A stretch of 64,000 bases of DNA, from contig NZ_LDJG01000008.1 of NCBI RefSeq assembly GCF_001431425.1, forward strand, positions 1 through 64,000, in the 5' to 3' direction. The DNA is from Stenotrophomonas nitritireducens. Lineage in GTDB: Bacteria > Pseudomonadota > Gammaproteobacteria > Xanthomonadales > Xanthomonadaceae. Shown here piece after piece: positions 1 through 8,469 of this stretch (position 1 is the first letter of the stretch; each line of letters opens with the position of its first letter). The notes under the pieces were generated by a model. It was not told the DNA's origin and ran no database searches. It saw only the letters and a program-made list of their open reading frames with translations. The translations under genes were made by a program, and so were the position numbers.

Positions 1-263
1 CCGTCGTCCACCAGCATCGCAGAGGTGAGCCGGCCCCAGATCATGTCCGATACGCCCATCTGCACCATCTTGGCGCGGCTGGTGAAGCCCATCTTGATGC
101 CGATGCGGCGCTCGCCGCGGCGCAGCCGGCGTTCGATGCTCAGGCGCTGGATCGCATAGGCCTGTTCCAGGCTGATGGCCTGTTCCAGCTGCGGGGTGGC
201 GGTGGCGTGGCGGGCGGCGTCGTCCAGGCGCCCGGCCAGTGCCTCGATGTCGATGGCGGTCAT
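1..263 (-). CDS. dmpH: 4-oxalocrotonate decarboxylase, N-terminal part (cut by window edge)
   Basis: Only the first 87 codons lie in the window; the gene continues beyond position 1. The visible residues [13 protein letters not shown] and, further on, [13 protein letters not shown] and [12 protein letters not shown] are typical of the DmpH/XylI/NahK family, which decarboxylates 2-oxo-3-hexenedioate (4-oxalocrotonate keto form) to 2-hydroxypenta-2,4-dienoate using Mg2+. The ATG overlaps the stop of the aldolase gene (ATGA), so it is translated coupled to it as the fifth gene of the leftward meta-pathway operon. A related hydratase of the same fold (MhpD/DmpE) is possible from a fragment, but a separate hydratase is already present at 2246-3061, and the GFTSRAKM signature favours the decarboxylase. 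A 4-oxalocrotonate tautomerase, normally needed beside it, is not in the window and may lie just beyond. Confidence 0.8.
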   Translation of the reverse strand, partial: MTAIDIEALAGRLDDAARHATATPQLEQAISLEQAYAIQRLSIERRLRRGERRIGIKMGFTSRAKMVQMGVSDMIWGRLTSAMLVDD

Positions 264-1291
264 GCGGTCTGTCCCTCGGTAGTGCGGTTGCGCGCCAGCA
301 GGTCCAGCGCGACGTCGACGATCATGTCTTCCTGTCCGCCGACCATGCGCCGGCGCCCCAGCTCGACCAGGATCGAGCGCACGTCCAGGCCGTGGTCGGC
401 GGCGGCCTTCTCGGCGTGGCGCAGGAAGCTGGAATAGACGCCGGCATAGCCCAGGCTCAGGGTTTCGCGGTCCACCCTTACCGGGCGGTCCTGCAGCGGC
501 CGCACCAGGTCGTCGGCCGCATCCATCAGCGCGTACAGGTCGCAGCCGTGCTCCCAGCCCATGCGCTCGACCGCGGCGATGAACACTTCCAGCGGCGCGT
601 TGCCGGCGCCGGCGCCCATCCCGGCCAGCGAGGCGTCCACGCGGGTCACGCCGTTCTCCACCGCGACGATGGAATTGGCCACGCCCAGCGACAGGTTGTG
701 GTGGGCGTGGATGCCGATCTGGGTCTCCGGGCGCAGCGCGTCGCGCAGCGCGCGCACGCGGTCGCGGGTATCGTCCATGGTCAGCGCGCCGCCGGAGTCG
801 GTCACGTACACGCAGTACGCGCCGTAGCTCTCCATCTTCAGCGCCTGCGCGGCCAGCTCGGCCGGCGAGGTCATGTGGCTCATCATCAGGAAGCCGGCCA
901 CGTCGATCTCCAGCCGGCGCGCCTCCTCGATGTGCTGGCGGGCGACGTCGGCCTCGGTGCAGTGGGTGGCCACGCGCACCGAGCGCACCCCGGCGGCCAC
1001 CGCTTCGCGCAGGTCGTGCACGGTGCCGATGCCGGGCAGCAGCAGGGTGGTCAGCTTCGCCTGCTGCACGCTCTCGCGTACCGCGGCGATCCATTCCAGG
1101 TCCGAATGGCGGCCGAAGCCATAGTTGAAGCTGGAGCCGGCCAGGCCGTCGCCGTGCGCGACCTCGATGGCGGCCACGCCGGCGCGGTCCAGCGCGGCGG
1201 CGATGGCGCGGGTGTGTTCCAGCCCGTACTGGTGGCGGATGGCGTGCATGCCATCGCGCAGGGTCACGTCCTGGATGTAGAGCCGGTTCAT
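260..1291 (-). CDS. dmpG: 4-hydroxy-2-oxovalerate aldolase
   Basis: This 343-residue protein splits 4-hydroxy-2-oxovalerate into pyruvate and acetaldehyde, and belongs to the DmpG/BphI/MhpE family of Mn2+-dependent HMGL-like TIM barrels. The family opening [15 protein letters not shown] (about residues 8-22) carries the catalytic Arg and metal-binding Asp and the His next to them; the metal ligands [12 protein letters not shown] are near residue 200, followed by [17 protein letters not shown]. Length equals that of the family. Its ATG overlaps the end of the acetaldehyde dehydrogenase gene by 4 nt, matching the physical channelling complex these two enzymes form in characterised pathways. It is the fourth gene of the leftward operon that starts at 4529. 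No unusual residue was seen. Confidence 0.95.
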   Translation of the reverse strand: MNRLYIQDVTLRDGMHAIRHQYGLEHTRAIAAALDRAGVAAIEVAHGDGLAGSSFNYGFGRHSDLEWIAAVRESVQQAKLTTLLLPGIGTVHDLREAVAAGVRSVRVATHCTEADVARQHIEEARRLEIDVAGFLMMSHMTSPAELAAQALKMESYGAYCVYVTDSGGALTMDDTRDRVRALRDALRPETQIGIHAHHNLSLGVANSIVAVENGVTRVDASLAGMGAGAGNAPLEVFIAAVERMGWEHGCDLYALMDAADDLVRPLQDRPVRVDRETLSLGYAGVYSSFLRHAEKAAADHGLDVRSILVELGRRRMVGGQEDMIVDVALDLLARNRTTEGQTA

Positions 1292-2241
1292 CGCGCGTCC
1301 TCCTCGGTGGCGGTTTCCAGGGAAACCTCGACCATGCGTTCGGCCGCGGCCAGCGCCGCGGAGGTCATGATGTCCAGGTTGCCGGCATAGGCCGGCAGAT
1401 AGTGGCCGGCGCCTTCGACCTCGAGGAACACCGACACCTTCAGCCCCGGCGCGGCGTCGGCGCGGCCGAGGATGGCCGCGCACGCGGCGGCGTCCAGGGC
1501 TTCGAACTGCACCTGCTGCTTGAGCCGGTAACCGGGCACGTAGCCGGCCACGGTGGCGACCATGGCCTCGATGGACGCGGCGATCGCGGCCGGGTCGCCG
1601 CCTTCGGTCAGGCAGTACACGGTGTCGCGCATGATCAGCGGCGGCTCGGCCGGGTTGAGCACGATGATGGCCTTGCCGCGCTGCGCGCCGCCGACGGTTT
1701 CCAGCGCACGCGAGGTGGTCTCGGTGAACTCGTCGATGTTGGCGCGGGTGCCGGGGCCGGCCGACTTGCTGGCGATCGAGGCGACGATCTCGGCGTAGCG
1801 CACCGGCGCCACGCGCGCGACCGCGGCCACCACCGGGATGGTGGCCTGGCCGCCGCAGGTGACCATGTTGACGTTGCCCGCGGCCAGGTGCTGGTCCAGG
1901 TTGACCGCCGGCACCACGTAGGGGCCGACCGCGGCCGGGGTCAGGTCGATCACGCGCTTGCCGTCGGCGCGCAGCAGGCGGTCGTGGCCGACGTGGGCGC
2001 CGGCCGAGGTGGCGTCGAACACGATGTCGATGCCGGCGTATTCCGGCATCGCGCGCAGGCCTTCGATGCCGTCGTGGGTGGTCGCCACGCCGAGCCGGCG
2101 CGCGCGCGCCAGGCCGTCCGACTGCGGGTCCACGCCGACCATCGCCGCCATCTGCAGGTGGCGGCCGTGGCGCAGGATCTTGATCATCAGGTCGGTGCCG
2201 ATGTTGCCCGAACCGATCACCGCGACGTTGTGCTTGCTCAT
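1288..2241 (-). CDS. dmpF: acetaldehyde dehydrogenase (acylating)
   Basis: This 317-residue protein should oxidise acetaldehyde with CoA and NAD+ to acetyl-CoA (DmpF/BphJ/MhpF family). The Rossmann motif [16 protein letters not shown] is at residues 8-23. The catalytic Cys lies in [14 protein letters not shown] (about 130), and NLDIMTSAA is near the C terminus, all in family positions. It begins at an ATG 5 nt downstream of the hydratase stop and overlaps the aldolase start, so it is the third gene of the operon. Together with the aldolase it removes the toxic aldehyde as it forms. Function is very likely; the assignment to a dihydroxybenzoate rather than a catechol pathway rests on context. 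Confidence 0.95.
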   Translation of the reverse strand: MSKHNVAVIGSGNIGTDLMIKILRHGRHLQMAAMVGVDPQSDGLARARRLGVATTHDGIEGLRAMPEYAGIDIVFDATSAGAHVGHDRLLRADGKRVIDLTPAAVGPYVVPAVNLDQHLAAGNVNMVTCGGQATIPVVAAVARVAPVRYAEIVASIASKSAGPGTRANIDEFTETTSRALETVGGAQRGKAIIVLNPAEPPLIMRDTVYCLTEGGDPAAIAASIEAMVATVAGYVPGYRLKQQVQFEALDAAACAAILGRADAAPGLKVSVFLEVEGAGHYLPAYAGNLDIMTSAALAAAERMVEVSLETATEEDAR

Positions 2242-2245
2242 GGGC

Positions 2246-3061
2246 TTACTCTCCACGGAAGGCGGCCGCGACCCGGCCCAGGCCGGAGATGCGGGCTTCG
2301 AAGACATCGCCCGGGCGCGCCACGGCCATCGGCCCCAGCGCCCCGGACAGCACGGTGTCGCCGGCGCGCAGCGGCCGGCCGATGCGCGCGGCGGTGCGCG
2401 CCAGCCACACCACCGCGTTGAGCGGATTGCCCAGGCAGGCCGCGCCGCAGCCCAGCGAGACCGGTTCGCCGCGCTGTTCCAGGCTCATGCCGCACAGGCG
2501 CAGGTCCAGCGCGTCGATCTTGCGGGGCGTGCCGCCGAGCACGTAGACGCCGGAGGAGGCGTTGTCGGCGATGGTGTCGAGGATGCTGATCTTCCAGTCG
2601 CGCACGCGGCTGTCGACCACCTCGATGGCCGGCAGCGCGTAGCCGATGGCCCCCAATACATGCCCCAGCGTCGGCCGTTCGGCGTCCAGGTCGCGATCGA
2701 GCACGAAGGCGATCTCGGCCTCGACCTTGGGCTGGATCAGGCGGCCGAGCGGGATCTCCTCGCCGTCGCCATAGGCCATGTCGTCGAACAGCATGCCGTA
2801 GTCGGGCTGGTCCACGCCCAGCTGCTGCTGCACCGCCACCGAGGTCAGGCCGATCTTGCGCCCGGACAGACGGCGGCCGTTGGCCAGCGCCTGCTCGGTG
2901 AGCAGGTGCTGGACCGCGTAGGCGGCGTCGATGCCGCCGGATCCGAGCAGCGGCGCGACCGGCTCGCAGGCCGTTCCACTGCGTGCGGCCTCGCCCAGTA
3001 GGCGCGCGGCCTCGCGCACCGGCGCGGTGCCGGCCAGCGCTTCAAAGCTTGATGCAGACAT
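2246..3061 (-). CDS. dmpE: 2-keto-4-pentenoate hydratase
   Basis: This 271-residue member of the fumarylacetoacetase-like hydratase/decarboxylase family adds water to 2-hydroxypenta-2,4-dienoate to give 4-hydroxy-2-oxovalerate. Visible signatures are [20 protein letters not shown] (about 67-86), the metal-binding region [16 protein letters not shown], where the paired acidic residues bind Mg2+, and PAIEVVDSR. The start codon lies 20 nt inside the end of the dehydrogenase gene, so translation is coupled. Downstream the acetaldehyde dehydrogenase begins after 4 nt. In other bacteria this enzyme forms a complex with the DmpH decarboxylase, whose gene is the last one visible in this operon. Confidence 0.93.
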   Translation of the reverse strand: MSASSFEALAGTAPVREAARLLGEAARSGTACEPVAPLLGSGGIDAAYAVQHLLTEQALANGRRLSGRKIGLTSVAVQQQLGVDQPDYGMLFDDMAYGDGEEIPLGRLIQPKVEAEIAFVLDRDLDAERPTLGHVLGAIGYALPAIEVVDSRVRDWKISILDTIADNASSGVYVLGGTPRKIDALDLRLCGMSLEQRGEPVSLGCGAACLGNPLNAVVWLARTAARIGRPLRAGDTVLSGALGPMAVARPGDVFEARISGLGRVAAAFRGE

Positions 3062-4529
3062 TGCGCAGCTCCGTGTAGAACTCCAGCCCGTGGACGCCGC
3101 CTTCGCGGCCGATGCCCGACTGCTTGGCGCCGCCGAAGGCGGTGCGCAGGTCGCGCAGGAACCAGCAGTTGACCCAGGCCACGCCGACCTCGATGGCGGC
3201 GGCCACGCGGTGGGCGCGCGACAGGTCGCCGGTCCAGATCGAAGTGGCCAGCCCGTAGGGGCTGTCGTTGGCCGCGGCGATGGCTTCGTCCTCGCGGTCG
3301 AACGGGGCGATGTGGCAGCACGGCCCGAAGATCTCCTCGGTCAGCACCGCCGAATCGGCCGGCAGGCCGGTCCAGATGGTCGGTTCCACCCACCAGCCGC
3401 CGGACAGCGGCGCCGGCAGCGACGGCACGCCGCCGCCGGTGACGATGCTGGCGCCCTCGTTGCGCGCGCGGGCGTAGTAGGACAGCACCTTGTCGCGGTG
3501 CGCCTTGCTGATCAGCGGGCCGAACGTGGTGTCCCCGGCGTTCGGATCGCCCGGGCGCAGCGCCTCGGCCGCCTGCTTCAGGCGCGCGACGAAGGTGTCG
3601 AAGATCGGCCGTTCGACATAGATGCGTTCGGTGCCCAGGCAGACCTGGCCGCTGTTGAGGAAGGCCGAGCGGGTGGTGCCGGCGATGGCCGCGTCCAGGT
3701 CGCAGTCGGCGAAGACCACGGCCGCGTTCTTGCCGCCCAGTTCGAAGGAGACCGGGCGCACGCCCACCGCGGCGGCCTTCATGATCGCCGTGCCGGTGCG
3801 GGTTTCGCCGGTGAAGGTGATGCCGTTCACGTCGGGGTGTTCGGTCAGGTACTGGCCGGCGCTGTCCGGGCCGAAGCCGTGGACCACGTTGAACACGCCC
3901 GGCGGCACGCCGGCATCGTTCATCACCTCGGCCAGCAGGGTGGTCGTGCTGGGGGTTTCCTCCGACGGCTTGACCACCACGGTGTTGCCGAAGGCCAGCG
4001 CCGGGGCCACCTTCCAGGTCATCAGCAGCAGCGGCAGGTTCCACGGGCAGATCACCGCGATCACCCCGCGCGGGGTGCGCAGGCCGTAGTTGAGCGCGAT
4101 GCCGCCGTCGGGCGTGGGCGAGCGGAACGCCTCGGTGGCGCCGTGCGCCAGCTGGTCGGCGAACACGTCGAAGTTGGCCGCTCCACGCGGGATGTCCAGG
4201 TGGCTGGCCAGGCTGTACGGTTTGCCGGTATCGCGTACTTCGGCGGCGACGAACTCGTCGAAGCGGGCGCGGATGCCGTCGGCCAGCCGGCGCAGGATCG
4301 CCGCGCGCTCGCCGTCGGTGAGCCGGCCCCAGGGGCCGTGCAGGGCATCGCGCGCCGCGCGCACCGCCATGTCCACGATGCCGGCATCGGCCTCGTGGAC
4401 GTGGCCCACGACCTGGCCGGTGGCGGGATCGACATTGGCGAACGGAGGCCGGCTGGAAGTGACCGGGCGGCCTGCGATGTAGTGCGTGATGACAGAGGAG
4501 GCGGGCGCTTGCGCTGCAGTGATGTTCAT
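3042..4529 (-). CDS. dmpC: 2-hydroxymuconic semialdehyde dehydrogenase
   Basis: This 495-residue NAD+-dependent aldehyde dehydrogenase is the first gene of the leftward operon. It should oxidise 2-hydroxymuconic semialdehyde to 2-hydroxymuconate (4-oxalocrotonate). Domain landmarks are [20 protein letters not shown] (cofactor domain), [17 protein letters not shown], the general base in [12 protein letters not shown], the nucleophile in [12 protein letters not shown], and the DmpC/AmnC-type ending [19 protein letters not shown]. That ending is characteristic of the hydroxymuconic or aminomuconic semialdehyde subfamily, so an aminomuconate enzyme is the main alternative. No 2-hydroxymuconic semialdehyde hydrolase is present, so carbon would have to pass by this oxidative branch, as expected when ring cleavage yields an aldehyde. 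The ATG at 4529 follows a 237-bp AT-rich divergent promoter region. Confidence 0.9.
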   Translation of the reverse strand: MNITAAQAPASSVITHYIAGRPVTSSRPPFANVDPATGQVVGHVHEADAGIVDMAVRAARDALHGPWGRLTDGERAAILRRLADGIRARFDEFVAAEVRDTGKPYSLASHLDIPRGAANFDVFADQLAHGATEAFRSPTPDGGIALNYGLRTPRGVIAVICPWNLPLLLMTWKVAPALAFGNTVVVKPSEETPSTTTLLAEVMNDAGVPPGVFNVVHGFGPDSAGQYLTEHPDVNGITFTGETRTGTAIMKAAAVGVRPVSFELGGKNAAVVFADCDLDAAIAGTTRSAFLNSGQVCLGTERIYVERPIFDTFVARLKQAAEALRPGDPNAGDTTFGPLISKAHRDKVLSYYARARNEGASIVTGGGVPSLPAPLSGGWWVEPTIWTGLPADSAVLTEEIFGPCCHIAPFDREDEAIAAANDSPYGLATSIWTGDLSRAHRVAAAIEVGVAWVNCWFLRDLRTAFGGAKQSGIGREGGVHGLEFYTELRNVCIKL

Positions 4530-4550
4530 GCGGTTTCCGTGGTCGAATCC

Positions 4551-4568
4551 ATAAATTACGAAATTTAT
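4551..4568. promoter_or_regulatory. perfect AT-rich palindrome before the dehydrogenase operon (candidate operator)
   Basis: ATAAATT, a 4-bp spacer ACGA, then AATTTAT: 7-bp arms that pair exactly, 22 bp upstream of the dehydrogenase start codon on the minus strand. It contains the CGAAATT core that recurs in the amidohydrolase promoter (4691-4698) and, in the other orientation, upstream of the GntR gene. It is a plausible binding site for that regulator, placed where it could block the leftward transcript. I could not identify a convincing -35/-10 pair for the leftward promoter. Confidence 0.45.
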
Positions 4569-4666
4569 TCCGTTTCCTCGTGGTGCTTCGGGGGCCGGAT
4601 ATCTGCCGTATTTCAGCCAAACATCAATGTTTATTGGATTGGCTTGGTGCGGCGATCATGCCAGAC

Positions 4667-4732
4667 AAATTTCGAGATGTCTGCAAAATATCGAAATTAA
4701 ATTTGACAAGCGAGGGGCGACTCTGCTTTGAT
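4667..4732 (+). promoter_or_regulatory. sigma-70-type promoter with shared upstream element, amidohydrolase operon
   Basis: A consensus -35 TTGACA at 4703-4708 is followed after 18 bp by TTTGAT at 4727-4732 (4 of 6 matches to -10). Directly upstream sits AAAATATCG (4685-4693), exactly 9 bp before the -35. The same block at the same distance precedes the TonB receptor promoter. A second AAATTTCGA half-site is at 4667-4675. The overlap of AT-rich half-sites with the -35 hexamer suggests repression by the GntR/FCD protein encoded at 9170-9892. Confidence 0.6.
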
Positions 4733-4766
4733 CGGTCCCACGCCCACGTTCCGGAGATGCACCCTG

Positions 4767-5921
4767 ATGGCCGCCGTTCCTGATTCCGTCCTCGCCCTGG
4801 CACCGCGCATGGCCGACTGGCGCCAGCGCATCCATGCCTGGCCCGAGCTGGGCTTCGAGGAAGAGCGCACCTCGGCACTGGTGGCCGAGGTGCTGCGCGG
4901 CCTCGGGCTGGACGTGCAAACCGGCCTGGGCGGCACCGGCGTGGTGGCGGTGATCGACTCCGGCAAGCCGGGGATGTCCATCGGCCTGCGCGCCGACATG
5001 GACGCCCTGCCCATGGACGAACAAAACGAGCTGCCGTACCGCTCGCAGCGCCCGGGCGTGGCCCACACCTGCGGCCATGACGGCCATACCGCCGCGCTGC
5101 TCGGCACCGCCGAGCACCTGGTGGCGAACCCGCCGGCCAGCGGCCGCGTGGTGCTGATCTTCCAGCCGGCCGAGGAAGGCGGGCGCGGCGCCATCAAGAT
5201 GGTCGAGGACGGCCTGTTCGAGCGCTGGCCGTGCGATGAGGTCTACGCCTTCCACAACATGCCGGCGCTGCCCGGCGGCCAGGCCAGCGTGCGCACCGGC
5301 GCCACGCTGCAGTCGCTGGCGGTGTTCGAGATCGCGATCGAGGGCGTCGGCGGCCATGCCGCCGCACCGCACCGCGCCAACGACCCGCTGCAGGTCGCCG
5401 CGCGCCTGGCGGTGGAGATCAGCGCCATCGTCGGCCGCCACATCGACCCGATGGAAGCGGCGCTGATCAATGTGGGCAGCCTGCAGGCCGGCACCACCCA
5501 CAACATCATCCCGTCCTCCGCCTCGCTCAGCGGCACCATCCGCTCGCTGTCGCGCGAGGTGCACGAGGAGCTGCTCAAGCGCCTGCGCGCACTGTGCGAG
5601 GGGTATGCGCAGATCTCCGGCTGCAGCATCGACCTGCGCATCCCGCACTCCTGCCCGCCCTGCGTCAACGCGCCGGAACAGGCCGCGCTGGCGGCGCAGG
5701 CGCTGGGCGACGTGCTGGGCGCGGACAACGTCAGGACCGACATGCGCGCCTATCCGTTCTCGGACGATTTTTCCTACATGCTGGAACAGTGGCCCGGCGC
5801 CTACCTGTTCCTGGGCATGGACAGCGCCATGTGCCACCACCCGACGTTCCGGTTCGACGACCAGCTGCTGCCGGTGGCCGCGGCGGTATTCGAGCGGATC
5901 GTGCGCCGCCGCCTGGGCTGA
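4767..5921 (+). CDS. M20D-family amidohydrolase (N-acyl amino acid hydrolase)
   Basis: This 384-residue metallopeptidase-fold enzyme is of the hippurate/IAA-amino-acid hydrolase type. Such enzymes cut the amide between an aromatic acid and an amino acid in the cytoplasm; there is no signal peptide. The two-metal site is complete: Cys102 and His104 in HTCGHDGHTA, Glu136/Glu137 in PAEEGG, His163 in AFHNMP and His357/358 near the C terminus. The dimerisation-domain motif GVGGHAAAPHRANDP is present. I chose ATG 4767, preceded by CCGGAG; a TTG 39 nt upstream would fall in the -10 box. It leads the rightward operon that also encodes a ring-cleaving dioxygenase, so the released acid is probably a catecholic acid. 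My preferred substrate is 2,3-dihydroxybenzoyl-serine or a similar siderophore fragment; plain hippurate-like conjugates remain possible. Confidence 0.85.
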   Translation: MAAVPDSVLALAPRMADWRQRIHAWPELGFEEERTSALVAEVLRGLGLDVQTGLGGTGVVAVIDSGKPGMSIGLRADMDALPMDEQNELPYRSQRPGVAHTCGHDGHTAALLGTAEHLVANPPASGRVVLIFQPAEEGGRGAIKMVEDGLFERWPCDEVYAFHNMPALPGGQASVRTGATLQSLAVFEIAIEGVGGHAAAPHRANDPLQVAARLAVEISAIVGRHIDPMEAALINVGSLQAGTTHNIIPSSASLSGTIRSLSREVHEELLKRLRALCEGYAQISGCSIDLRIPHSCPPCVNAPEQAALAAQALGDVLGADNVRTDMRAYPFSDDFSYMLEQWPGAYLFLGMDSAMCHHPTFRFDDQLLPVAAAVFERIVRRRLG

Positions 5922-5987
5922 GCCCGGGCGCCGCGCCGGCGCAACGTTCCTTCCCACGGCCCCCCGCATCCATTGAGGTACCGCGTC

Positions 5988-6890
5988 ATGTCGATCGTCG
6001 TCGAGCAACTGCGTTACGTCGTCCTTGGAACCCGCGACCTGGACGCGGCCGCGCATTTCGCCGGCACCGAACTGGGGCTGCAGGCGCTGCCGGCCGGCAA
6101 CGGCGAGCAGGCGTTCCGTTCCGACGAGCGCCAGTACAGCCTGGTCTATTCCAGCGCGTCGCCGCGCCGCCATGCGGTCGGCCTGGAACTGCGCGACGAA
6201 GCGGCGCTGCAGGCCGCGCTGCAGGCGCTGCAGGCGCGCGGCATCCCGGCGCAGCGCGATGCGGCGCTGGCCGCACGGCGCAACGTGCGCGTGCTGGCCG
6301 CGTTCACCACGCCCGGCGGCCTGTGCCTGGAACTGGTGGTGCGCCCGCAGAACCAGGGCTGGCGTTTCTTCCCCGCGCGCGACAGCGGCGTGGCCGGGCT
6401 GGCGGCGCTGGCGCTGCGCAGCACCGACGCGGCCGCCGACGAGGCGCTGCTGGTCGACCTGTTCGGCCTGCAGGTCCGCGACTGGATCGGCGATGCGTCC
6501 TACCTGGGCATGGATGCGGCGCACCACCGGCTGGCGTTGTTCCCGGCCGCGGCCGCCGGCGTGCTGGCGGTCGAGTTCGAGGTGCAGGGGCTGGACCAGG
6601 TGATGCAGCAGTACCACCGCCTGCGCGGACTGCCGCAGGCCATCGCGCACGGCCCCGGCCGCCGCCCCGCATCCGCGCAGGCGTTCGTCACCTTCGCCGG
6701 TCCCGACGCGGTGTACTACAGCTTCGTCGCCGAGGGCGAGCGCATCGCCGCCGCATCGCCGCGGCGCCCGCGCCAGTTCGCGATGCGCGCCGATTCGCAC
6801 TGCGCCTGGGGCAGCGACTGCGCCATCGCCGAGCTGGCGGCCGACGCGGTATCGCCGCGCCCGGCGCTGCGCGGAGTGCCCAGCGCATGA
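5988..6890 (+). CDS. VOC-family extradiol dioxygenase homologue lacking the iron ligands
   Basis: This 300-residue two-domain vicinal-oxygen-chelate protein aligns nearly without gaps to the intact dioxygenase encoded next to it (shared landmarks LGTRDLDAA, IGDASYLGMDAAHHRLALFP, HGPGRRPASA, FAGPD). Every first-sphere iron ligand is missing: the first His is Ala140, the second is Phe197 and the Glu aligns with Tyr244. The second-sphere His and Tyr are Arg226 and Thr235, while His180 is kept. It therefore cannot bind Fe(II) in the usual way and is probably a structural or substrate-binding partner or regulator, although another chemistry cannot be excluded. ATG 5988 is preceded by GAGGT at a good distance; a TTG at 5973 is less likely. 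Its stop overlaps the dioxygenase start (ATGA), so the two are made together. Confidence 0.8.
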   Translation: MSIVVEQLRYVVLGTRDLDAAAHFAGTELGLQALPAGNGEQAFRSDERQYSLVYSSASPRRHAVGLELRDEAALQAALQALQARGIPAQRDAALAARRNVRVLAAFTTPGGLCLELVVRPQNQGWRFFPARDSGVAGLAALALRSTDAAADEALLVDLFGLQVRDWIGDASYLGMDAAHHRLALFPAAAAGVLAVEFEVQGLDQVMQQYHRLRGLPQAIAHGPGRRPASAQAFVTFAGPDAVYYSFVAEGERIAAASPRRPRQFAMRADSHCAWGSDCAIAELAADAVSPRPALRGVPSA

Positions 6891-7744
6891 TCCAGCTGCG
6901 CGACGTGAGCTACGTGCGCCTGGGAACCCGCGACCTGGAAGGTGCCACGCGCTACGCCACGGCCATCCTCGGCCTGGAAGTGGCCGAGCGCGGCCATGGC
7001 GCGGCGTACTTCAAGTCCGACCAGCGCGAGCACACCCTGTGTTATTTCGAGGGCGACCCGGCCGACCAGGTCGTCGCCTTCGAGGTGGACACGCGCGCCG
7101 AACTGGACGCGGCGGGCGCCGAGCTCGAGCGGCTGGGGCATCCGGTGCACCGCGGCACCGCCGGCGAGGCGCAGCAGCGCAAGGTGCGCGACTTCATCGC
7201 CTTCCGCGACCCCACCGGCAACCGCATCGAGCTGGTGTGGCGGCCGCAGATGTCCTCGCGCCGCTACCACGGCGCGCGCGATGCCGGCATCACCGGCTTC
7301 AGCCACATCGGGCTGTGCACCACCGACGCGGTGCGCGACGAGGCGTTCTGGACTTCCGTGTGCAATGCGCGGGTCAGCGACCGCATCGGCGATGCGCCGC
7401 TGCTGCGCATCGACGAGGTCCACCACAAGATCGCGCTGTTCCCGACCAACCGCGCCGGCATCCAGCACATCAACCACCAGGTGGCCAGCGCCGACGACGT
7501 GCAGCGCTCGCTGCACCATCTGCGCAGCCAGGGCATCCCGGTGGTGTTCGGGCCCGGCCGCCATCCGACTTCGGGCGCGCGCTTCCTGTACTTCGAAGGG
7601 CCCGACGGCATGGTCTACGAATATTCCTCGGGCGTGAGCAGCATCGCCGACGAACTGCTGTACCGCGAACGCCAGTTCGAGTTCGCGCCGCCGGGCTTCT
7701 GCATGTGGGGCGCCGAGCCGCAGATCCGGGAGTTCCGCAAGTGA
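6887..7744 (+). CDS. type I extradiol dioxygenase, probable 2,3-dihydroxybenzoate 3,4-dioxygenase
   Basis: This 285-residue two-domain VOC protein has a complete type I extradiol active site: Fe(II) ligands His140 (GFSHIGL), His197 (QHINHQV) and Glu245 (MVYEYSSG), with second-sphere His180, His226 and Tyr235 at the spacings seen in BphC-type enzymes. The C-terminal half resembles 2,3-dihydroxy-p-cumate and 2,3-dihydroxybenzoate dioxygenases, which open the ring between carbons 3 and 4 and leave a carboxylated semialdehyde. The neighbouring decarboxylase and the semialdehyde dehydrogenase on the other strand fit that product. Substrate is inferred from pathway logic; the sequence alone shows only ring-cleavage competence. 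It overlaps both neighbours by 4 nt. Confidence 0.85.
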   Translation: MIQLRDVSYVRLGTRDLEGATRYATAILGLEVAERGHGAAYFKSDQREHTLCYFEGDPADQVVAFEVDTRAELDAAGAELERLGHPVHRGTAGEAQQRKVRDFIAFRDPTGNRIELVWRPQMSSRRYHGARDAGITGFSHIGLCTTDAVRDEAFWTSVCNARVSDRIGDAPLLRIDEVHHKIALFPTNRAGIQHINHQVASADDVQRSLHHLRSQGIPVVFGPGRHPTSGARFLYFEGPDGMVYEYSSGVSSIADELLYRERQFEFAPPGFCMWGAEPQIREFRK

Positions 7745-8424
7745 GCGCGCAGCTGGAGGCGCTGGCGCGCAGCGTGCGCGTGGCCGCTCGCGCGCTGGGC
7801 CGCGCCGGGCTGGTGCATGCCTATGGCCACTGCAGCGCACGCATCGACGCCGCTTCGTTCCTGGTGGCGCCGTCGCGGCCGCTGGGGCTGGTACGGCCGG
7901 GCGAGCGCTGCACGGTGGTGCCGCTGGAGGGCGAGCTGCCCGAGGGCGTGCTGCCGGAAGTGCGCATCCACCGCGAGATCTACCGCCGCCGCCCCGACGT
8001 CGGTGGCGTGGCGCGGATCCAGCCGCCGAAGCTGATGAGCCTGAGCGTGCTCGGCCGCACGCCGCTGGCCCGGCATGGTTTCGGCGCCTATTTCCACCCG
8101 CAGCCGCCGCTGTGGGACGACCCGCTGCTGCTGCGCTCGGACGTGCAGGCGCGGCGCCTGGCCGAACAGCTCGGCGACGCGCGCGCCATCGTCATGCGCG
8201 GCAATGGCGCGGTGACCGCCGGGCAGTCGCTGCAGGCGGCGGTGGTGCTGGCCTGGTACCTGGAAGACGCCGCGCGCGTGGAACTGGACTGCCTGTCCGC
8301 CGCCGCGCACACCCTGCCGACCTGCCTGAGCGAGGAGCAGTCCGCGGTCCGCGCGACCTGGAACGGCCGCCTGCTCGAGCGCATGTGGGACTACCTCACC
8401 GCGGGCGACGCCGAGCTGGACTGA
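7741..8424 (+). CDS. class II aldolase-fold protein, probable 3-carboxy-2-hydroxymuconate semialdehyde decarboxylase
   Basis: This 227-residue protein of the class II aldolase/adducin family starts with GTG at 7741 inside the stop of the dioxygenase gene (GTGA overlap). Members of this fold next to CmtC/DhbA-type dioxygenases remove the carboxyl group from the ring-cleavage product, here giving 2-hydroxymuconic semialdehyde for the dehydrogenase at 3042-4529. Family landmarks are AYGHCSARID (about 27-36), HREIYRRRPDVGGV (77-90) and VMRGNGAVTAGQS (151-163). The usual zinc-binding residues are changed: the H-x-H pair reads Arg92-Ile-Gln94, and the third His (RGHG) is Asn155. This argues against an aldolase and for a different, possibly metal-independent or differently liganded, decarboxylation. 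Role is inferred from context. Confidence 0.75.
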   Translation: MSAQLEALARSVRVAARALGRAGLVHAYGHCSARIDAASFLVAPSRPLGLVRPGERCTVVPLEGELPEGVLPEVRIHREIYRRRPDVGGVARIQPPKLMSLSVLGRTPLARHGFGAYFHPQPPLWDDPLLLRSDVQARRLAEQLGDARAIVMRGNGAVTAGQSLQAAVVLAWYLEDAARVELDCLSAAAHTLPTCLSEEQSAVRATWNGRLLERMWDYLTAGDAELD

Positions 8425-8469
8425 GCCGCCGCCCGCTTCCATTGCCACCCGAAGACGGAAGAAAGACCG

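Noticed and set aside
3042..4529. 2-aminophenol or kynurenine (aminomuconate) pathway as the role of the meta-cleavage genes.
   Set aside because: The dehydrogenase type would fit, but no aminomuconate deaminase, 3-hydroxyanthranilate or aminophenol dioxygenase is present, and a class II aldolase-fold decarboxylase would be unexplained.
4767..5921. Reading the M20 enzyme as a simple hippurate or IAA-amino-acid hydrolase for benzoate or auxin use.
   Set aside because: No benzoate dioxygenase or auxin-degradation gene is nearby; the only aromatic enzymes present cleave a catechol directly. Kept as an alternative, not preferred.
5988..6890. Sequencing or assembly error as the cause of missing iron ligands in the first VOC protein.
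   Set aside because: The frame is open over 300 codons, and five separate active-site positions are substituted without frameshifts.
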